A stretch of 17,998 nucleotides of DNA from CAZCBD01 sp964496755 (GTDB lineage Bacteria > Bacteroidota > Ignavibacteria > Ignavibacteriales > Melioribacteraceae), in contig CAZCBD010000033.1 of assembly GCA_964496755.1 (NCBI GenBank), forward strand, positions 1-17,998, in the 5' to 3' direction. Every line of letters begins with the position of its first letter. The first letter of the stretch is position 1. Below the pieces are notes generated by a model, which did no database searches, was not told where the DNA came from, and saw nothing but the letters and a program-made list of their open reading frames with translations. A program made the translations under genes and the position numbers. Below, piece after piece: positions 16,471 through 17,998 of the stretch.

Positions 16471-17109
16471 TTATTTATTTGATGTTTTTGCCAATGAATC
16501 CAGCTTGGCTTTTAATCTTTTTATTTCGTATTTATTTCTTTCAATTCTTCTATAAAAGCCATTAAAAGCGGAATTAATCGGATTCATATTAACCATTCTT
16601 ACATTATTGGAAAAGTTTGAAGCATTGTTTTTGTTTGCAATATTATCATCAACACTAACACCTCTTCCGGCAATTAAGGGAGCTTTTTTCCTTTGAATTT
16701 TCACCACATCATTTGGTTGCAAAATAACCTTTGCGTTGTGATTATCTTTTCCGACTAAGGGCAATTCAATTGAGTTTGAATTATTAGCCGCAATTTCCTT
16801 GGCTGAAATTGGCTCAAAATTAAAAATACTCTCATCAACCGATGAATTTTCATTAAAAACAAAGAAAAGAATTATAACACTTAAAGCTAATGCAGAAGCC
16901 GGAATTAAACCCCATAATTTGGAATTTGCAGATCTTATTTTTTCTCGCTCAAAGTTTCCGTTTTGAATTTTGATCATCAGCTCATACTCAAAGTTTTCGG
17001 GGGCTTTAACTTTGGGTAATTTTTTTAAGTCTTTAATTAACCGATGAAACTTTAATTCTTCTTGAGAAAACAAATTTTGTTGGGACTTGGTATTCATTTC
17101 ATCACTCAT
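16471..17109 (-). CDS. Putative membrane-anchored anti-sigma factor
   Basis: Protein of 212 residues directly downstream of the ECF sigma gene and overlapping it by 8 bases, the usual place for its cognate regulator. The cytoplasmic N-terminal part (1-64) contains LPKVKAPENFEYELMIKI (31-48), a segment type common in anti-sigma proteins. One membrane helix follows at about 65-85. The outer part is low-complexity and Asn-rich (105-180) and ends in a charged predicted coiled coil (about 185-207, RRIERNKYEIKRLKAKLDSLAK). The protein contains no cysteine, so it is not a zinc-binding HxxxCxxC anti-sigma factor. Assignment rests on gene position and topology more than on a recognisable domain. A second ATG at 17097 is an alternative start. 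Confidence 0.66.
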   Translation of the reverse strand: MSDEMNTKSQQNLFSQEELKFHRLIKDLKKLPKVKAPENFEYELMIKIQNGNFEREKIRSANSKLWGLIPASALALSVIILFFVFNENSSVDESIFNFEPISAKEIAANNSNSIELPLVGKDNHNAKVILQPNDVVKIQRKKAPLIAGRGVSVDDNIANKNNASNFSNNVRMVNMNPINSAFNGFYRRIERNKYEIKRLKAKLDSLAKTSNK

Positions 17110-17692
17110 TATAAATATTTTTTAGCAATTTTTGAAGTTGCGTTCTCCCGCGGTTTATTCTTGATTTTACTGTACCGATTGAAAGTCCGGTGATTTCAGA
17201 AATCTCTTCGTATGAAAATTCTTGAATATCTCTTAAAATCACAACCTCTCTATAAACCGGTTTCACTTTATTTAATGCTTTTTGAATCATTTCATTTTTA
17301 ATCAAATTATCTACCTCCCTATCGGGAGCAATAATTTTTTTGTCTTCCAACTCAAACGGTTTATCATCCTCATCTTTTGAATTGTTCAGAGAAAAAATTG
17401 TTCTTCTCTTTCTTCTTTTCAATTCATTTTTAGCAAGATTTCCGGCTATTGTATAAATCCAAGTTGAAAACTTTGCAAATGATTTATAAGAATCTTTGTT
17501 AAGATAAAATTTTATCATTGTATCTTGAACTATATCTGCACAAACATCCTTATCACCAATAAATCTAAAAACAAAATTCATAAGTGAATCTTTGTACCTA
17601 TTTACAAGTATTTCGTAGATTTCAAGATTATTAGTGTCTTGAAGAATTTTAATTAACTCTTCATCAGTTAATGATTTAAGTTTAAGATTCAC
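17102..17692 (-). CDS. ECF-family RNA polymerase sigma factor (RpoE-like)
   Basis: Group 4 sigma factor that directs RNA polymerase to a stress or envelope regulon. With the GTG start the protein is 196 residues. Region 2 is seen as CADIVQDTMIKFY (51-63) and FSTWIYTIAGNLAKNELKR (75-93). Region 4 has the helix-turn-helix FSYEEISEITGLSIGTVKSR (159-178), followed by basic residues. A TTG at 17728 gives a 208-residue reading but has no ribosome site. The GTG at 17692 has AAGGAAG at 17704-17710, 11 bases upstream, so I prefer it while regarding the start as unsettled. The gene follows holA closely and overlaps the putative anti-sigma gene, so all three may share a transcript. Confidence 0.92.
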   Translation of the reverse strand: MNLKLKSLTDEELIKILQDTNNLEIYEILVNRYKDSLMNFVFRFIGDKDVCADIVQDTMIKFYLNKDSYKSFAKFSTWIYTIAGNLAKNELKRRKRRTIFSLNNSKDEDDKPFELEDKKIIAPDREVDNLIKNEMIQKALNKVKPVYREVVILRDIQEFSYEEISEITGLSIGTVKSRINRGRTQLQKLLKNIYNE

Positions 17693-17732
17693 TTTTTGTT
17701 TTACTTCCTTATTATAAAAAAGTTTCAATAAA

Positions 17733-17998
17733 TTATTTCATAATACTTAATATCAATTGCATAACCAAAAGCTTTTTGTCAGGATTTTTTGTTTTCATAG
17801 CTAAATCGGCATCAAGCAAAGCACGTGCGGCAGAAAACAATCTTTTTTCGTTTCGAAGATATTTTGCTTCTTTGCATTTTTTGTAATAGAACCATGATGT
17901 ACCGGCTTCTCGTGCAGCAGAGTTATCGTCCATTTTAGGAGATAATTCTATTGTTTGCGCAATTGTTGTTATATATTTAGACAACATTGTAATTATGA
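17733..17998 (-). CDS. holA: DNA polymerase III subunit delta, C-terminal part (cut by window edge)
   Basis: C-terminal 88 or so residues of the clamp-loader delta subunit, which opens the beta clamp ring during replication. The frame stays open through the right edge of the window, so the 5' part lies outside, and the in-frame ATG at 17987 is internal. Recognisable features are AAREAGTSWFYYKKCKEAKY, where relatives have a helical segment of the type LGVNPYFVKKY, and FSAARALLDADLAMKT, matching the highly conserved AxxxLLDADLAxKS helix of the collar domain. The ending KKLLVMQLILSIMK is also typical. The stop is 4 bases before the TTG and 40 bases before the preferred GTG of the sigma gene. The call rests on the C-terminus alone. 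Confidence 0.85.
   Translation of the reverse strand, partial: IITMLSKYITTIAQTIELSPKMDDNSAAREAGTSWFYYKKCKEAKYLRNEKRLFSAARALLDADLAMKTKNPDKKLLVMQLILSIMK

Overview
The window is AT-rich (roughly 30% GC by eye) and densely coded. It holds complete genes for core bacterial functions plus one gene cut off by the right edge. The NAD+-dependent ligase, the RodZ-like HTH/DUF4115 protein, the PgpH-type 7TM-HD protein, the weak Shine-Dalgarno signals and the flavour of the protein sequences suggest a bacterium of the Bacteroidota/Chlorobi/Ignavibacteria group. Ignavibacteria is my best guess, but it is an inference from protein style and not a database match. Nothing points to a plasmid, phage or transposon.

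Layout from left to right. (1) recG (80-2281, +) ends tail to tail with nadK, the stop codons overlapping. (2) A minus-strand pair, a WaaE-like family 2 glycosyltransferase and nadK (3932 to 2278), is coupled through an ATGA overlap. (3) A divergent plus-strand pair follows: an MsbA-like ABC exporter and a family 2-like glycosyltransferase (4057-6725). (4) A minus-strand run, pgpH-like, xerD and a second WaaE-like glycosyltransferase (10565 to 6727), converges on that pair. (5) A 300-base gene-free stretch (10566-10865) contains a strong terminator. (6) A long minus-strand run, rsmB, rodZ-like, ligA, a 176-aa unknown and a STAS protein (16037 to 10866), ends at that terminator. (7) rpmE (L31) stands alone with its own terminator. 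(8) At the right edge is a minus-strand run: the 3' part of holA, an ECF sigma factor and a membrane-anchored putative anti-sigma factor.

How the genes fit together. The two WaaE-like enzymes, the third glycosyltransferase and the MsbA-like flippase form a small envelope-glycolipid group (lipid A-core or similar) threaded among housekeeping genes. RecG, LigA, XerD and HolA serve DNA replication, repair and chromosome resolution. RsmB and L31 serve the ribosome, and NadK makes NADP. Signalling is represented by the PgpH-like cyclic dinucleotide phosphodiesterase candidate, the lone STAS antagonist and the ECF/anti-sigma pair.

I found no CRISPR array, insertion sequence, tRNA, rRNA or defence system, and no convincing undescribed multi-gene system. 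The items most worth a second look are the 176-aa unknown translationally overlapping ligA, the cysteine-free putative anti-sigma factor, the STAS protein without a visible partner, and the glycosyltransferase with an altered DxD motif.
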